A stretch of DNA of 64,000 bases from Sphingomicrobium lutaoense (GTDB lineage: Bacteria; Pseudomonadota; Alphaproteobacteria; Sphingomonadales; Sphingomonadaceae), in assembly GCF_014195685.1 (NCBI RefSeq), contig NZ_JACICF010000001.1:441220-505219 (forward strand), written 5' to 3'. The translations under genes were made by a program, and so were the position numbers. Below are positions 8,993 to 17,523 of this stretch, piece by piece (within the stretch, counting starts at the first letter, position 1; each line of letters starts with the position of its first letter). The notes below the pieces were generated by a model, which saw only the letters and a list, made by a program, of their open reading frames with translations, did not search any database and was not told the origin of the DNA.

Positions 8993-9435
8993 GCTTCGCT
9001 GTCCTTCAAATTCGCCGGCCCGAAGCCGTGCGGGATGAGATTGTGGATGTGCAGCCGCTCGACCTTGCTGCCATCGCCATTGGCGGCGAGGATCTCGACA
9101 TCCTCGCCCGACAGGTGCGCGGCCTCGAGGATCGCCTGGCGGCATCCCCCGCACGGCGTCACCGGCGCATCGCCGCGCAAGGCATCGCCCGATCCATCGC
9201 CGCCCGCCACTGCGATCCGCCTGACCTTGTCGAGCCCGAAGGCGTGCTGCGCCGCGGTCAGCGCCGATTGCTCGGCGCAGATGCCCAGCCGGTAACAGGC
9301 ATTTTCCATGTTCGCCCCGGTCACCATTTCGCCATCCACGCTCTCGATCGCGCAGCCGACCGAAAATCCCGAATAAGGCGCATAAGCCTTGAGCGCCGCC
9401 TGCCGCGCGGCTTCGATGAGGTCTTTATCCGTCAT
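8989..9435 (-). CDS. cdd: Cytidine deaminase
   Basis: A 148-residue homotetramer-type cytidine deaminase. Zinc ligands and catalytic Glu are visible as CAE (Cys53, Glu55) and PCGGC (Cys95, Cys98), and YAPYSGFSVGCA is the family N-terminus. The usual CAER is CAEQ here. It converts cytidine and deoxycytidine to the uridine forms and fits the surrounding salvage genes. A C-terminal tail of about 15 residues exceeds the short bacterial forms. The divergent gap to the 5'-nucleotidase gene is only 46 bases. Confidence 0.93.
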   Translation of the reverse strand: MTDKDLIEAARQAALKAYAPYSGFSVGCAIESVDGEMVTGANMENACYRLGICAEQSALTAAQHAFGLDKVRRIAVAGGDGSGDALRGDAPVTPCGGCRQAILEAAHLSGEDVEILAANGDGSKVERLHIHNLIPHGFGPANLKDSEA

Positions 9436-9481
9436 GGCGAAGACCTTAAGCGTGGGAAGCCGTCATCGCCAAGGAGTTTCC

Positions 9482-11212
9482 ATGCGCCGCCTCGCCCCCC
9501 TTTCGCTTGCCCTTCTCCTCGCTGCCTGTTCGGCGACGCCGCCGGTTGAAAGCCCGCCGCTCCCGCTCGCCGAGACCGAGGTGCAATTGCTCGCGATCAA
9601 CGATTTCCACGGCCGCCTCGATGCGCCGATGCAGGCGGTGCCCGTGACCCTTCCCGACGGCAGCACGACCCGCGTTCCCGCAGGCGGAGCCGCCTATCTC
9701 GCGGGCGCCATCAACGGCCTTCGCACCGAAACGAGCATCACGGTGGCGGCCGGCGACCTCATCGGCGCGACCCCGATTGCCTCGGCCCTCTTTCTCGACG
9801 AACCCACGATCGAGGCACTCGATCTCATGGGGCTCCAATATTCGGCGCTCGGCAATCATGAATTCGACAAGGGGCCGGACGAACTTCTGCGCATCATCAA
9901 TGGCGGATGCGAGAAATATACCAATCTCGAACCCTGCCGCCTGCAGCCGCATGACGGGGCCGACTTCACTTATTTCGGCGCCAATGTGACCCGCGCCGAC
10001 GGCTCGGCGCTCGTTCCCACCTCGACCCTCCATGACTTCGGTTCCGTGCAACTTGGCATCATCGGCCTGCCTCTCGACGACACGCCGCTCCTCGTCGCAC
10101 CCAATCTCGTCGCAGGTCTCAATTTCGCCGACGAAGCCGACAGCGCCAATGCACTGGTCGCCGACTTGAAGGCGCAGGGTGCCGACAGCATCGTCCTCCT
10201 TATCCACGAAGGCGCCTATAACGACGGCCGCTGGGACGATCCGGCCTGCACGGGCCTGTCGGGCCCGGTGCTCGCGATCCACGAACGGCTCGATCCTGCA
10301 ATTTCGCTGATCGTCTCGGGCCATACCCATAATGCCTATGACTGCAGTCTGCCGATGCCCGACGGCTCGGGCGAACGGCTGCTCACCAGCGCGGGCCGCT
10401 ACGGCGCGATGCTCACCGACATCCGCATGACTTTCGAGGGCGAACGGCTCGTCCGGCTCGCCGCCGACAATCTGGTGGTGCAGGGCGAACCCTTCACCGA
10501 TCGCGACGGGAAAGAGGTCGTGCCGAGCAACGCCTTGCCCCGCTTCGCCCCCGATCCGCGCGTCGCGGCGCTGGTCGAGCGCACGGTCCGCGCCGCCGAA
10601 CCGATGGCGAACCGCATCGTCGGTACCTTGAGCGGCCCCGCGCCCGATCATCCCAACGATTTCGAAAGCCCCGCCGCCAATCTCATCGCCGACGCCCAAC
10701 TCGCCGCCACTCGCGCACCCGAACATGGCGGCGCGCAACTGGCCTTCATCAATGGCGGCGGCGTGCGCACCAGCCTCGTTCCCGGACCCGACGGCGCGAT
10801 CACCTACGGCCAGATCTTCGAGGTCCAGCCTTTCGGCAACACGCTAATGACCGTGACGCTCAGCGGAGCCCAGTTGAAGCAGCTGCTCGAACAGCAGTTC
10901 GTCAGCGCCCGCGGCGAGGACCAGGAATATCATCTCATTCCCTCGTCCAACTTCAGCTTCGCATACGACCTGTCGCGTCCGCAGGGCGACCGCATCGTCT
11001 CGATGACGCTCGACGGTCAGGCGATCGATCCCGCCGCCGACTATCGCGTGACCGCCAACAATTTCATCGCCAATGGCGGCGACGGCTACAGCGTACTCAA
11101 GGAAGGGCGGAACCGCACCGGCGCGGGGCTCGATCTCGACGCGGTGATCTTCTGGCTCGCCGAAGGCCGCGACCCGCCGCCGGTTGGCCGCATTCGCAAA
11201 TTGGGAGAATAG
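9482..11212 (+). CDS. 5'-nucleotidase/UshA-like metallophosphatase lipoprotein
   Basis: A 576-residue protein. The start at 9482 has AAGGAG six bases upstream and yields a lipoprotein signal with lipobox LAAC. The N-terminal calcineurin-like domain has NDFHG, GDLIGATP, GNHEFDKG and SGHTHNAYDC as dimetal ligands. The C-terminal 5'-nucleotidase domain has FINGGGVRTSL, EVQPFGNTL and NGGDGYSVL. By family it dephosphorylates nucleotides or UDP-sugars outside the cytoplasm, feeding nucleosides to a NupC-type importer. A small inverted repeat at 11,218-11,240 follows the stop, with no T-tract. Confidence 0.9.
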   Translation: MRRLAPLSLALLLAACSATPPVESPPLPLAETEVQLLAINDFHGRLDAPMQAVPVTLPDGSTTRVPAGGAAYLAGAINGLRTETSITVAAGDLIGATPIASALFLDEPTIEALDLMGLQYSALGNHEFDKGPDELLRIINGGCEKYTNLEPCRLQPHDGADFTYFGANVTRADGSALVPTSTLHDFGSVQLGIIGLPLDDTPLLVAPNLVAGLNFADEADSANALVADLKAQGADSIVLLIHEGAYNDGRWDDPACTGLSGPVLAIHERLDPAISLIVSGHTHNAYDCSLPMPDGSGERLLTSAGRYGAMLTDIRMTFEGERLVRLAADNLVVQGEPFTDRDGKEVVPSNALPRFAPDPRVAALVERTVRAAEPMANRIVGTLSGPAPDHPNDFESPAANLIADAQLAATRAPEHGGAQLAFINGGGVRTSLVPGPDGAITYGQIFEVQPFGNTLMTVTLSGAQLKQLLEQQFVSARGEDQEYHLIPSSNFSFAYDLSRPQGDRIVSMTLDGQAIDPAADYRVTANNFIANGGDGYSVLKEGRNRTGAGLDLDAVIFWLAEGRDPPPVGRIRKLGE

Positions 11213-11258
11213 TCATGCGGATCGACATGTACGATCCGCGCCAGATTTCGCTCGTCGA

Positions 11259-12695
11259 CTAGCGCAGCGGCGGTTCGTCGAAGCTGCGCAGTTTGCGGCT
11301 GTGCAGCCCGTCGCCTTCATGCCGCAGGATGTCGAGCGTCTCGATCCCGATCCGCAGATGCTGGCTGATGGCCCGCTCGTAGAAGCTGTTCGCCTGCCCC
11401 GGCAACTTGAGTTCGCCGTGTAGCGGTTTGTCCGACACGCACAGCAAGGTGCCGTAGGGAACGCGAAAACGATATCCCTGCGCTGCCACAGTGGCCGATT
11501 CCATGTCGATCCCGACCGCGCGGCTCTGGTTGAAGCGCAGCGCCGACAGCGTGTAGCGCAACTCCCAGTTGCGGTCGTCGGTGGTCACCACCGTCCCCGT
11601 GCGCAGCCTTTTCTTCAAATTCTCGTCGCTTTCGCCCGTCACTTTCAAGGCAGCGCGATACATGGCGGTCTGCACCTCGGCGATCGCGGGGATCGGGATT
11701 TCCTTGGGCAGCACATCGTCGAGCACATGGTCGTCGCGCAGATAGGCGTGGGCGAGCACATAGTCGCCGATGGTCTGCGACGGGCGAAGCCCCCCGCAAT
11801 GGCCGATCATCAGCCAGGCCTCCGGCCGTAATACCGCGATATGGTCGCAGATCGTCTTGGCGTTGGACGGACCCACGCCGATGTTCACCAGCGTGATGCC
11901 CGTGCCATTTTCGGCCATCAGGTGATAGGCAGGCATCTGGTGCCGGCGCCAGGTGCCGGCGGCAATTTGCGCCTCGGCATCGGCCAGCTGGCCGCGCTCG
12001 TACATCCCGCCGGGCACCGAGAAATGGGTGAAGCGGCTGTCATCGCGGCGCAGTTCGTCGATCGCGAAGCGCACGAACTCGTCGACATAGCGGACATAGT
12101 TGGTGAACAGCACATAATGCTGGAAATGCTCGGGCGCGGTGCCCGAATAATGCTTGAGCCGCGCCAGGCTGAAATCGGTGCGCGGACCGTCGAACAGCGC
12201 CAGCGGCCGGTCGGGATTGAGGTTGAGGTCCCACACCCCGTCGGCAACTTCATCGCCGATATGCACCAGCTCGGTCGAGGGGAACCAGCGCGACAGTTCG
12301 GCGGTGGTGGTGCCTTCGAGTTCGAGATCGCCGTCGAGCACATAAGGGTAGGGGATCTGGCTCGCCGACTGTCCGACGGTCAGTTCGATGTCATAATCGT
12401 GAGTCAGATGCTCGAGCTGGGTCTTGAGATAATCGCGGAACAGCCGCGGCCGCGCGATCGAACTGGCATAGACGCCGGGCTGGGTGAGCCGCGCGAAGGC
12501 GCGCGCAGGCGTTGGCGCGGGGCCCTCGGGCGAAAAAAGGATGCGCAGTTCGGGATAGCTGAAACTGGCATCGGGCTCGGGGCGGGTGCCATCCTTGGCA
12601 AAAGCCGTCAGGGCGTCGCGGAGCCGGGAAACGTTGCGGTCGTAAATGGCCTCGATTTCGTCGAGGAGGCCTTCAATCTCTTTTTCATTTGTCAT
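11259..12695 (-). CDS. amn: AMP nucleosidase
   Basis: A 478-residue protein. The N-terminal AMP-nucleosidase-specific domain (PGVYASSIARPRLFRDYL, VGQSASQIPYPYVLDG) is followed by a phosphorylase/nucleosidase-fold catalytic domain with VNIGVGPSNAKTICDHIAVL, MIGHCGGLRPSQ and DMESATVAAQGYRFRVPYG. It hydrolyses AMP to adenine and ribose 5-phosphate. Length and domain order match the E. coli enzyme (484 residues). It converges with the 5'-nucleotidase gene and is transcribed from its own promoter after the rpsI terminator. Confidence 0.94.
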   Translation of the reverse strand: MTNEKEIEGLLDEIEAIYDRNVSRLRDALTAFAKDGTRPEPDASFSYPELRILFSPEGPAPTPARAFARLTQPGVYASSIARPRLFRDYLKTQLEHLTHDYDIELTVGQSASQIPYPYVLDGDLELEGTTTAELSRWFPSTELVHIGDEVADGVWDLNLNPDRPLALFDGPRTDFSLARLKHYSGTAPEHFQHYVLFTNYVRYVDEFVRFAIDELRRDDSRFTHFSVPGGMYERGQLADAEAQIAAGTWRRHQMPAYHLMAENGTGITLVNIGVGPSNAKTICDHIAVLRPEAWLMIGHCGGLRPSQTIGDYVLAHAYLRDDHVLDDVLPKEIPIPAIAEVQTAMYRAALKVTGESDENLKKRLRTGTVVTTDDRNWELRYTLSALRFNQSRAVGIDMESATVAAQGYRFRVPYGTLLCVSDKPLHGELKLPGQANSFYERAISQHLRIGIETLDILRHEGDGLHSRKLRSFDEPPLR

Positions 12696-12770
12696 GCGCC
12701 GCTCGATTGAAGGGCAAATGCGGCCTTTGCAAGGCCTTTGTCGCCCCGGCCTTCATGCGCGGCGGACAAG

Positions 12771-12805
12771 AAAAAGGGCGGCTCCTCGCGGAACCGCCCC
12801 TTCTC
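12771..12805 (-). terminator. Rho-independent terminator of rplM-rpsI
   Basis: On the minus strand a GGGCGGTTCC / GGAGCCGCCC stem with a GCGA loop is followed by TTTTT, about 20 bases after the rpsI stop. It is a textbook intrinsic terminator separating rpsI from amn. Confidence 0.9.
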
Positions 12806-12824
12806 TTTTGCAAGTCTCGCGAAC

Positions 12825-13403
12825 TTAACGCTTCGAGAACTGGAAGCTGCGACGTGCCTTCGCACGGCCATACTTCTTACGCTCGACCACGCGGCTGTCG
12901 CGGGTCAGGAAGCCCGCGCGCTTGACGGTGGTGCGAAGCGCCGGCTCGTAGCGGGTCAGCGCCTGGGCGATGCCGTGCAGCACCGCGCCGGCCTGGCCCG
13001 AAAGCCCGCCGCCCTTGACGGTGGCGATGACGTCATACTGACCGGTGCGATCGGTGATCCCGAACGGCTGGTTGATGACGAGACGCTGCGTCGGACGCGC
13101 GAAATAGACCGACTGGTCGCGGCCGTTGATCATGATCTTGCCCGAACCCGGCTTCAGCCAGACACGTGCCACGGCGTCCTTGCGGCGGCCGGTGGCATAA
13201 GCGCGGCCATACTGGTCGAGCTCCTGTTCGCGAAGCGGCGCTTCCTCGACCACGGGGGTGTCGGTTTCGACTTCGCTGGCTTCGGCGGTGGTGCCGGTGT
13301 CGGCGCCGCCTTCGGGTGCGGTCTTGGTATCTTCGACCGTTTCGCCCATGTCGGACTTCTTGGTCAGGTCGCCCAGATCGGCGAGGGACTTTTTATCGGC
13401 CAT
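12825..13403 (-). CDS. rpsI: 30S ribosomal protein S9 with acidic N-terminal extension
   Basis: A 192-residue protein, about 60 residues longer than E. coli S9. Residues from about 65 onward are the S9 core: [25 protein letters not shown] and the basic C-terminus RRSFQFSKR that reaches the P site. The first 60 residues are acidic and Ser/Thr/Glu-rich. An extension of this type occurs, as far as I recall, in sphingomonad-type S9 and is not a start error: the ATG at 13,403 abuts the rplM stop with 1-base overlap, and no internal start has comparable spacing. Confidence 0.95.
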   Translation of the reverse strand: MADKKSLADLGDLTKKSDMGETVEDTKTAPEGGADTGTTAEASEVETDTPVVEEAPLREQELDQYGRAYATGRRKDAVARVWLKPGSGKIMINGRDQSVYFARPTQRLVINQPFGITDRTGQYDVIATVKGGGLSGQAGAVLHGIAQALTRYEPALRTTVKRAGFLTRDSRVVERKKYGRAKARRSFQFSKR

Positions 13404-13882
13404 TATGCGCCCACCTTGTTCTTGCGGTTCATGCCAGCGACGTCGAGGACCTGCGGGTCCTGGCCGCCATGCGGATGCTCGGTGCCATTGTAGAGGTGAA
13501 GATTCTTCATGACGGCACGGCCCAGCGGACCGCGCGGCACCATGTTCTTCACGGCCTTCTCAAGCACGCGCTCGGGGTGCTTGCCTTCGAGGATCCGCTC
13601 GGGGGTGGTTTCCTTCAAGCCGCCGGGGTGACCGGTGTGCTTGTAATAGACCTTCTTCTGCACCTTGTTGGCGGTGAAGCGCACCTTGTCGGCATTGATG
13701 ACGACGACATGGTCACCGCAATCGACATGGGGCGTAAAGGAGGGCTTGTGCTTGCCACGGATGAGGTTGGCAATGATCGCGGCAACGCGCCCGACCACCA
13801 GGTTTTCCGCATCGATGAGATGCCATTTCTTTTCCACTTCCGCCGGTTTCGCCGGCTTGGTGGTCTTCATCAGCGCCTTCAT
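13403..13882 (-). CDS. rplM: 50S ribosomal protein L13
   Basis: A 159-residue L13. The core shows [43 protein letters not shown] and the PERILE / [13 protein letters not shown] region. An N-terminal lysine-rich extension of about 15 residues precedes it. It is the first gene of the rplM-rpsI operon, with GGAGATC upstream as RBS. A probable sigma-70 promoter lies at 13,949-13,977. Confidence 0.96.
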   Translation of the reverse strand: MKALMKTTKPAKPAEVEKKWHLIDAENLVVGRVAAIIANLIRGKHKPSFTPHVDCGDHVVVINADKVRFTANKVQKKVYYKHTGHPGGLKETTPERILEGKHPERVLEKAVKNMVPRGPLGRAVMKNLHLYNGTEHPHGGQDPQVLDVAGMNRKNKVGA

Positions 13883-13948
13883 GGCCTGATCTCCTAATCG
13901 ATCACAAATGAATGGAGCGCCCCTTCGAAAGGTGCGCCGTCGGGCGCG

Positions 13949-13977
13949 CTATTGGCGCTGCACACCCGATAAGTCAA
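13949..13977 (-). promoter_or_regulatory. Probable sigma-70 promoter of rplM-rpsI
   Basis: On the minus strand TTGACT (13,977-13,972) and CAATAG (13,954-13,949) are separated by 17 bases, about 65 bases before the rplM ATG. The -35 matches consensus in five of six bases and the -10 is weaker. Position and spacing suit a ribosomal-protein promoter; prediction only. Confidence 0.5.
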
Positions 13978-14022
13978 GCAATTCTGCGGGGTTGCCTACG
14001 GGTAAAATAATACCGGCCCCGA

Positions 14023-14361
14023 TCAGGCCGTGTCGGAAAACGGCCCGTTTCCGCTATTGTTTTCGACCCAGCGGGCATAATCGAGCGGCAGCCGGTCGAT
14101 CGGCCAGACGACGATCGCGGGATTGTCATAGCTGTGCATCTCGCTCACTCGCGCGATCAGCGCATCGGCCATGTCGCTTCGGGTCTTGGCGATGACCGGA
14201 ACTTCGGCGGCTCGCTCGACCGCGCCGTCCCAGCGATAGATGGAATGGCATTCGCCGAGGATGTTGCAGCAGGCGGCCAGGCGCTCCTCGACCAGCGCCG
14301 TCGAAATCCGCTCGGCCTCCTCGCGGCTGCCGCAGATGAAATAGGCAGAGACCACGCTCAT
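14023..14361 (-). CDS. cutA: Divalent-cation tolerance protein CutA
   Basis: A 112-residue protein with the CutA1 signature: REEAERISTALVEERLAACCN, YRWDGAVERAAEVPVIAKTR and HSYDNPAIVVWPI. It is a cytoplasmic PII-like trimer linked genetically to copper and divalent-metal tolerance; its biochemical role is still unclear. The start at 14,361 overlaps the ctaA stop by 4 bases (ATGA), so it is translated from the ctaA transcript. Confidence 0.93.
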   Translation of the reverse strand: MSVVSAYFICGSREEAERISTALVEERLAACCNILGECHSIYRWDGAVERAAEVPVIAKTRSDMADALIARVSEMHSYDNPAIVVWPIDRLPLDYARWVENNSGNGPFSDTA

Positions 14362-15383
14362 CGCCGCCGCCCCAGGAGATGTGCGCCCCAGGCAAGGCTT
14401 CCGACCAGCAAGGCGCCAACCGCCTGGTGCGCTGCCGCCAGCGCGATGTTCATCGCGCTCATCACCGTGGCGATGCCCAAAAGGATCTGCAGTCCCAGCG
14501 CCGAATGGATCGCGATCGAGGCGCGCCGGTCCTTCACCTTCACCGCCCGCGCCATCACGATGAGCGCGGCCAGGGCGACAAAGGCCCACCAGCGATGCAG
14601 CCAGTGAAGCAGGAAGGGGTCATGCGTCAGCGCATGGACCACGCCCCGGCTCCAATCGACCCCGTCGGGAAAGAAGCGCCCGTTCATCAGCGGCCATTCG
14701 GTGGTGACATATCCGGCATTGAGCCCTGCCACCCACGCCCCGAGAAGAAGCTGGACGAAGAGGATCAGGCTCACGCGGATCGACAGGCCGTCCAGATGCG
14801 CGGGTCGATCGGACCCCCGCCGCTTGAGCATCCGGAGATCGAGCGCGGTCCAGATCAGCCCGGCAAGGATGAACAGCGCGGTGAGAAGATGCGCCGACAG
14901 CCGGAAATGCGAGACATCGGTGCGATCGACGAGCCCCGACTGCACCATGTACCAGCCAAGCGCCCCCTGGCTCGCGCCAAGCGCGAGTAGAGCGAGCAGA
15001 CGCCATTTATAGCCGCGCGGGATCGCATTCTTGACCCAGAACCAGGCCAGCGGAAGGGCAAAGGCCAGTCCCACCAGCCGCCCGAGAAAGCGGTGCAGCC
15101 ATTCCCAGAAATAGATGAATTTGAAGGCCTCGAGGTCCATCCCCGCCGGGCCGTTGATCTCGATATATTCGGGCGTCTGCCGATACAGCGCGAACTGCGC
15201 TTCCCAATCGGCCTGGCTCAAGGGGGGCAGGGTGCCCGTCACCAGGTCCCAGCGCGTGATCGAAAGCCCGCTTTCGGTAAGCCGGGTGATGCCTCCGACC
15301 ACTACCATCAGGAAAACGAGCGCGGCGACGCCATATAGCCAGTTGGCAATCGCGATCGGACGGGTCTTGGCACGGACGGTCAT
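14358..15383 (-). CDS. ctaA: Heme A synthase, COX15/CtaA type
   Basis: A 341-residue membrane protein with eight predicted helices. Heme-ligand and family motifs: GGITRLTESGLSI at the first loop, EWLHRFLGRLVGL, HLLTAL and HWLHRWWAF, plus AAHQAVGALL near the end. It lacks the cysteine pairs of Bacillus CtaA and so belongs to the alphaproteobacterial/mitochondrial type. It oxidises heme O to heme A for aa3 oxidases. It is divergent from merC; the shared upstream region contains the Zur-box-like sequence. Confidence 0.94.
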   Translation of the reverse strand: MTVRAKTRPIAIANWLYGVAALVFLMVVVGGITRLTESGLSITRWDLVTGTLPPLSQADWEAQFALYRQTPEYIEINGPAGMDLEAFKFIYFWEWLHRFLGRLVGLAFALPLAWFWVKNAIPRGYKWRLLALLALGASQGALGWYMVQSGLVDRTDVSHFRLSAHLLTALFILAGLIWTALDLRMLKRRGSDRPAHLDGLSIRVSLILFVQLLLGAWVAGLNAGYVTTEWPLMNGRFFPDGVDWSRGVVHALTHDPFLLHWLHRWWAFVALAALIVMARAVKVKDRRASIAIHSALGLQILLGIATVMSAMNIALAAAHQAVGALLVGSLAWGAHLLGRRR

Positions 15384-15449
15384 GGCTTCGCGCTATGGCC
15401 TCGATCGCCCCGAATGAAAAGAGACGGAGCGCGCGAAATCATCGATAAT

Positions 15450-15467
15450 GTAATGTTGTAACCTTGC
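15450..15467 (+). promoter_or_regulatory. Probable Zur box (zinc uptake regulator operator)
   Basis: GTAATGTTGTAACCTTGC matches the palindromic alphaproteobacterial Zur consensus (GTAATGTTATAACATTAC as I recall it) at 15 of 18 positions. It lies 27 bases before the merC start and two genes before a Zur-like Fur-family regulator, so autoregulation is likely. It also lies about 70 bases upstream of ctaA on the other strand. Confidence 0.6.
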
Positions 15468-15493
15468 ACAGGATATATTATATCGCCGCCATC

Positions 15494-15865
15494 ATGCTTT
15501 CACGCGCACTCACGACTCGGCGGCTCGACCGCTTCGGCATCGGCCTGTCGGGCTTCTGCCTCGTGCATTGCGTCGTGACCACCGTCCTCATCGCCACGCT
15601 CGCCAGCGCGGGCGGCCTCCTCGGCTCCCCGATCATCCACGAGGTGGGTTTGTGGATCGCGATGGTGATCGGCGCCTACACGCTCGGGCGGGGCATGTTC
15701 GAACATGGCTTCATGATGCCCTCGGCAGTCGGCGGCTTCGGTCTCGGTATCATGTCGGGGGCTGCCGCGATGCCGCATGACGGCACCGACAGCGTCTGGT
15801 TCACCATGCTCGGCGTCGGCGTTCTCGCGCTCGGCCACCGCCTCAACGAAATCGCCCGCGACTAG
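15494..15865 (+). CDS. MerC-domain membrane protein
   Basis: A 123-residue protein with four hydrophobic segments. The first segment contains the CLVHC-type cysteine pair (GFCLVHCVVTT) that defines the MerC domain. MerC proteins move mercuric or other soft metal ions. Here, behind a Zur box and before a Fur/Zur regulator, a zinc-related role is more plausible than mercury resistance, and no other mer genes are near. The start at 15,494 is preferred over the ATG at 15,464, which would place the Zur box over the start. Confidence 0.75.
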   Translation: MLSRALTTRRLDRFGIGLSGFCLVHCVVTTVLIATLASAGGLLGSPIIHEVGLWIAMVIGAYTLGRGMFEHGFMMPSAVGGFGLGIMSGAAAMPHDGTDSVWFTMLGVGVLALGHRLNEIARD

Positions 15866-15925
15866 GCTCTCGGGCCCTAGCCAAGCATGCTTGCCGCACG
15901 GTGCCGCCGTGCCTATCTTGGCGCC

Positions 15926-16387
15926 ATGGGAACGCATCATCATCCGATCAACGATACCGCGGCACTGAAGGACGCCGCGCGCACGCAGTTGATCGACCGC
16001 GGGGAACAATGGACCGAAATGCGCGCGACCGTGTTCGAGGCGCTGGCCACCTTCGACAGTCCCGCCTCGGCCTATGACATCGCCGAAGAAGTCTCGCGCC
16101 GCCGGGGCAAGAGAGTCGCCGCCAACAGCGTCTATCGCATCCTCGACCTGTTCGTGGGGGCCAATCTCGCCCGGCGGGTGGAAAGCGCCAATGCCTATGT
16201 CGCGAACGAACATCCGGGCTGCCTCCACGACTGCATCTTCCTCATCTGCGACCAGTGCGGAAAAGCGACCCATATCGACGATGACCGCCTCACTGCCGAA
16301 GTGCGCGACGTCGCCAGCAAGGCGGGCTTCAAGGCGGCGCGCCCGGTGATCGAAGTGCGCGGCCGCTGCGGGGAATGCGAGCGCTAG
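15926..16387 (+). CDS. zur: Fur-family regulator, Zur-like
   Basis: A 153-residue protein. The N-terminal winged helix (MRATVFEALATFDSPASAYDIAEEV, ANSVYRILDLF) is followed by the dimerisation domain with HPGCLHDCIFLICDQCGK and a terminal CGEC, giving CxxC pairs for a structural zinc. An N-terminal HHH is also present. Zur represses zinc uptake genes when zinc is replete. The assignment to Zur rather than Fur rests on the cysteine pattern, the Zur box upstream of merC and the absence of iron genes. It overlaps the convergent histidine kinase gene by 4 bases. Confidence 0.8.
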   Translation: MGTHHHPINDTAALKDAARTQLIDRGEQWTEMRATVFEALATFDSPASAYDIAEEVSRRRGKRVAANSVYRILDLFVGANLARRVESANAYVANEHPGCLHDCIFLICDQCGKATHIDDDRLTAEVRDVASKAGFKAARPVIEVRGRCGECER

Positions 16388-17523
16388 TCGCCGAAGCCCC
16401 TCGGCATGTCCAACGTGAAAATCGTGCGGACGGGGTCCGATTCGAGCGCCATTTTACCGCCATGTGCGGATGCGATCATCTGGCAGATGAACAGCCCGAG
16501 GCCGAGCCCCGGCCCATGACCTTCCGCCTTTGCGCGGCGGAAGGGCTCGAAAAGGAGCGCGCGATGCTCGGGCGGAATCATGTCGCCCGCATTGACGACC
16601 GACAGGCGGAAGCGCTCCCGGTCTGTCCGTGCCGACACGCGGATGGGCTGGCTGCAATCCCCATGATGGACCGCGTTACTGAGAAGGTTGGAAAGGAGTT
16701 GGCCGATCCGCTGCGGATCGCAATCGACCGGACCCAGGTCATCATGGTCTTTCTCGAAAATGCAGTCGGGAAAAATCTGCTGCATCTCGGCGGTCACATG
16801 GTCGACCACGGGGCCAATGTCGCAATTCCTTTCGATCGACAGCTGCATTCCCTGGCCAAGACGGCCGCGCGCCAGGTCCATGACATTCTCGATAATATCG
16901 TGGGCGCGCTTGCTGCTGACCGCCATGGCATCGAGGATCTGCTCGCGCTTCGCCTCGTCCGCGCGGCGCAGTGCGCGGATACCGGCCTCGATCGCGGCAA
17001 TCGGATTGCGCAGATCATGTCCGAGGACGGCAATGAATTGCTCGCGCGTCTCGGCTGCGCTGCGTTGCGCTTCGCTCTCCGCTTCGGCCCGGGCGCGCGC
17101 GGCAATCAGGCCGCGTTCGAAATTTCGCCGTTCCGCGGCGGCCAGCAGCGTCAGGCGGACGAACCGGACCGCGCCCTGCGGATCGCGCTTGGTCGCCGCA
17201 TTGGCGATGACCGGCAGTTTTTCGCCACCTGCCGCCACGAGGTCGAGCGCGATATCGTCGACATGACTTTCCAGAAGTAGGCGCGGCGCGATATGCGTCT
17301 CGAAAGCGATCTTGCCCCCGAAGCTAAGAATGTCGCTGACCGGACGGCCGAGCAAATCATCCACGTCGCGCCCCAGCCAATCGGCCAGCGTCCTGTTGAT
17401 ATTGACGATATGCCGTTCAGGGTCCAGCGATACATAGCCACAGGGCGCATGGTCATAGAGATCGGCGAAATCTTCCCCGCCGTTCGGGCGCGTGGTGCCC
17501 TCCGCTGCCGGACGGTCAGACAA
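16384..17523 (-). CDS. PAS-domain sensor histidine kinase
   Basis: A 379-residue soluble kinase without membrane segments. PAS domain at about residues 18-130 (DHAPCGYVSLD, WLGRDVDDLLGRPVSDIL), a coiled linker, then HisKA with H-box His169 (VLGHDLRNPIAAIE) and a HATPase domain with N-box LLSNLLSNAVHHG and G-box GLGLGLFICQMIASAHGG. It would autophosphorylate His169; no response regulator is adjacent. The upstream RsbQ-like hydrolase gene overlaps its start by 8 bases, which points to a hydrolase-PAS bipartite sensor. Confidence 0.88.
   Translation of the reverse strand: MSDRPAAEGTTRPNGGEDFADLYDHAPCGYVSLDPERHIVNINRTLADWLGRDVDDLLGRPVSDILSFGGKIAFETHIAPRLLLESHVDDIALDLVAAGGEKLPVIANAATKRDPQGAVRFVRLTLLAAAERRNFERGLIAARARAEAESEAQRSAAETREQFIAVLGHDLRNPIAAIEAGIRALRRADEAKREQILDAMAVSSKRAHDIIENVMDLARGRLGQGMQLSIERNCDIGPVVDHVTAEMQQIFPDCIFEKDHDDLGPVDCDPQRIGQLLSNLLSNAVHHGDCSQPIRVSARTDRERFRLSVVNAGDMIPPEHRALLFEPFRRAKAEGHGPGLGLGLFICQMIASAHGGKMALESDPVRTIFTLDMPRGFGD

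Noticed and set aside
11218..11240. Inverted repeat GCGGATC...GATCCGC between the 5'-nucleotidase and amn genes as a terminator
   Set aside because: The stem is 7 bp with a 9-base loop and no T-tract on either strand; it is not convincing as a terminator. A 15-codon frame over it (11,215-11,262) is also too short to support.
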